Assembly (NCBI GenBank): GCA_963920765.1
Contig: OY987242.1
Location: 31,148,002 to 31,212,001 of the forward strand
DNA: 64,000 nucleotides
Direction: 5' to 3'
Origin: Ulota crispa
Lineage: Eukaryota > Streptophyta > Bryopsida > Orthotrichales > Orthotrichaceae
Made by a program: the position numbers and the translations under genes. The notes below the pieces were generated by a model. It saw only the letters and a list, made by a program, of their open reading frames with translations, was not told where the DNA came from and made no database searches. Positions 61,674 to 64,000 of the stretch are shown piece after piece. The number at the start of each line of letters is the position of its first letter. Positions within the stretch are counted from its first letter, which is position 1.

Positions 61674-63936
61674 ATGTCATCTGCGGCGGAATTTGTAGAG
61701 AGCGGTGCTCAGGACGCGTGCGATGATGCTTGTAGCATCTGCCTTGAATCTTTTCGTGACGATGATCCTGCCACTGTAAGTGAAGCTTTACCGATGCTTG
61801 ATTTGTGTTGACCTTTGTGATATTTTAATTGTTTAAGTATTCGTTGCTTTGATTTTTTTTACTCTAATCGATCCTGTTTATATGATGAGCAACAACTTTA
61901 ACCCTTAAGCGTCCATAGGGCATAGGCCATAGGCCATAGTATATACGCTGACGTGTAATTGTCATTTGCTACCAATAAGAAATTTTAATCTGGGATCTCA
62001 AGTAACTCACTAGAATCGTATTAATCTATTCTCCAACTTCTTTGTTGGTCTCAAATGTAGTAGAGGTGTAGATCCATTCCAAATACAAGAAAAATACCCC
62101 ATATTGTACTGGTTGCAGTGGTCGCAGTGGCAGGCTGGGACGTTTAGGGGTTAAGGTAGCAGCACTCATAACCGTCAAATTAAGGGTTTTGAACATGATG
62201 ATTATTAATAAACATCTAGCAAATTATAGGATCCTATTAGCAAGAGAAAAATGATGAGTTTGCACTTTCAAATGAATCATTTGGATATTGTGGGAATAAG
62301 TTGTGAATTTGTAAAGAGCCGACTGCAATTGCACCTAATACCAACACTAAGGTTTCATGTTCACATGTTGTACATCCTTGTAATTACATTTATTTACTTC
62401 CACAGATTTTCCAAGATTTTAGAGGTGATGGTTATGGGTACAGTGATGGTTATGGGTGTTGCTACCTTTAAGAGAAGTAGCTGCATCTTGAACTGACAAC
62501 GAACTCGGGTAGTATGTAACAGAGGATGTACTGTACAGTTTAAGACAAGAACGTATTCATTTGATACATCTGCTAATGTCTTTTGGAAAAGAAGTTAATA
62601 ATAGATGTACTGCTGAGGTATATATTGTCACACTAGAATATACATCTTGAGTAATTCAGTCGAATTCGGTATGAGATGCAGCTACGTCACTGAGTTTAAA
62701 CGATTTTTGGTTTCTGATGTGTTTCTACATAGATCTGTCTGTGCTTTAGTATATGCCCTCAGTTGGATTAGAGTTATGGTGTAATTAACCCGTGCTTATT
62801 GACAGGTTACGAGCTGCAAGCATGAATACCACTTGCAGTGCATTCTTGAATGGTGAGTTATGTGCTTTCTTAAACCTCATCGGCTATATTGATTTCTTCT
62901 TTAATTTCTGGGATTGTTATCAACTGGCACTGCAATTCCGGTGTTTCCTTGATCTTTTGTTTAACCCTTACATGACCATACGGTATAGTATATATGCTGA
63001 CATATAATTGTCATTTGTTACCAATAAGAAATTTTAACTTGGGATCTCAAGTAGCTCATTAGAACCCGCATTGATCTATTCTCCAACTTCTTTGTTAGTC
63101 TTAAATGTAGTAAAGGTGTGCATCTATTCCAAATACAAGAAAAATACCCCGTATTGTATTGGTTGCAAAGGGCCTCTTGGTTGTTTAACCCTTAGAGGAC
63201 CATAGGGCATAGTATATATGTTGCCGTATAATCAGTATTTGCTACTAGTAAGAAATTTTAATTTGGAATCTCTAGTAGGTCACTAGAACCGCTTTGATCT
63301 ATTTTCCAACTTCTTTGTTGATCTCAAATGTAGTAAAGGTGTGAGTCTAGTCCAAATACAAGAAAAACACCTTGTACTCTACTGGTCGCACAGGCACGCT
63401 ATGTCCTTTAGGGGTTAAGGGTTAAGCTGAAAATGCCTAGAGTTATATCAGCTCTTCGCCATGTTTCTTGGCCAGAAAAATAACTCGTTTTTTTTTAATA
63501 TTTTACTTCTCACATTTTAGGGTTAAAGATTTTGAGGATATTTCTTTATTTTGCTACCTTTTGAGATAAGTCATGCTAGCTTGATTGGAGTGGTGAATGT
63601 TTGTTGGTACACTCATTGACCCTGTTCGTTTACTTGCGATAAGTGTAGGTCGCAACGAAGTAAGGAATGTCCAATGTGCTTGCAATCACTCAGCTTGAAA
63701 GATCCTGACAGGTATATTTATTTTAAAGCTAACGTATCTTTTACAGATTGCAATTCCTGATTTATTTTCCTTCAATGGAGTGGATTTTGTCTCTCGCTTC
63801 TTATGTTAACGGTCGCATTTGTTGCAGCCAAGAATTGTTGAATGCCGTAGGGCGAGAGCGATCTTTACGTCGTAACAAGATACAGTCTTCTCGCATTTAT
63901 CACCGATCCCCAGTTGAGGAGTATGAATTCGACCGA
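61674..63936 (+). CDS. RHF2A: RHF2A-like RING-H2 E3 ubiquitin ligase (first 4 exons, partial)
   Basis: RING-H2 proteins of this family transfer ubiquitin; Arabidopsis RHF1A and RHF2A act in gametogenesis by promoting degradation of a CDK inhibitor. Exons in the window: 61674-61775, 62806-62852, 63649-63711, 63828-63936, giving 107 residues; a GT donor follows and the gene runs past 64000. Zinc ligands: C20, C23, C38, H40, H43, C46, C57, C60, the RING-H2 pattern. The segments CDDACSICLESF, TSCKHEYHLQCILEW, CPMCLQSLSLKDP and SQELLNAV identify the RHF2 group rather than a generic RING. Start: ATG at 61674, with the family-like acidic FVESG...DACDDAC stretch just after it. Introns 1 and 2 are enlarged by TTAA elements. 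Confidence 0.9.
61902..62150. mobile_element. TTAA element of the AAACG family in RHF2A intron 1
   Basis: Flanked by TTAA at 61898-61901 and 62151-62154. Begins CCCTTAAGCGTCC and ends GGGACGTTTAGGGG; a short CATAGGC duplication lies near its left end. Confidence 0.75.
62155..62467. mobile_element. GGTAG-type TIR element in RHF2A intron 1
   Basis: Shares the TTAA (62151-62154) with its neighbour. GGTAGCAGCACTCATAACC pairs with GTTATGGGTGTTGCTACC; TTAA follows at 62468-62471. Confidence 0.7.
62965..63421. mobile_element. TTAA element in RHF2A intron 2, carrying a nested sibling
   Basis: Left flank TTAA (62961-62964), right flank TTAA (63422-63425). Its right terminus GGTTGTTTAAGGG is split at the internal TTAA by the element at 63189-63414; GGG (63419-63421) is its last part. 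Confidence 0.85.
63189..63414. mobile_element. 226-bp TTAA element nested in a sibling
   Basis: Flanked by TTAA at 63185-63188 and 63415-63418. Begins CCCTTAGAGGACC and ends ATGTCCTTTAGGGG. Same family as its host. Confidence 0.85.
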
Positions 63937-64000
63937 GTAAGTGCATTCTATTCGACTTCCACTTCAAAGGAATGCTCGTTGTATTCGCAACTACTTACGA

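Noticed and set aside
1..64000. LTR retrotransposons and tRNA genes
   Set aside because: I looked for long direct repeats with reverse-transcriptase motifs and for tRNA box B sequences and found none I could support. A tool search could still find diverged ones.

Overview
The window reads as nuclear DNA of a land plant, probably a non-seed plant; a moss or other bryophyte is a guess from intron size and gene style, not a proof. It is AT-rich, dense with small terminal-inverted-repeat (TIR) elements, and holds GT-AG genes with plant-type products: a BRAHMA-type SWI/SNF ATPase, a V-ATPase subunit C of the DET3 type, an RHF2A-like RING-H2 protein, a class II-like small heat-shock gene and a U2 snRNA.

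Layout. 1-5.5 kb: small elements flanked by TTAA, including two inverted copies of a 0.9-kb family. 6.0-14.7 kb: a Mutator-like foldback element with TIRs of about 2.34 kb, inserted in a smaller element. Its middle is present twice around a 200-N gap, probably by assembly error. 14.7-20.5 kb: AT-rich DNA with CACTA-like and GGTAG-type elements and a (TA)n tract. 20.5-33.2 kb: the BRAHMA gene, complete in 19 exons, behind a GC-rich promoter and GA-rich leader. 33-47 kb: AT-rich intergenic DNA with many elements and a U2 snRNA gene on the minus strand whose promoter region is split by a MITE. 47.4-48.6 kb: a two-exon small heat-shock gene on the minus strand with an in-frame stop near its start. 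49-52.5 kb: more elements, including a 0.87-kb foldback. 52.8-55.9 kb: V-ATPase subunit C, complete in 11 exons. 56-61 kb: elements. 61.7-64 kb: the first four exons of the RHF2A-like gene, with TTAA elements in its first two introns; the gene runs off the window.

The genes do not form a pathway: chromatin remodelling, vacuolar proton pumping, protein turnover, heat response and splicing are separate housekeeping or stress roles. The most unusual feature is the set of short elements with CCC...GGG or GGT...ACC termini flanked by TTAA. Three nested insertions show that TTAA is the duplicated target, often the TTAA inside the terminus of a sibling element. That pattern is typical of piggyBac-type transposition. 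No transposase is visible in the window.
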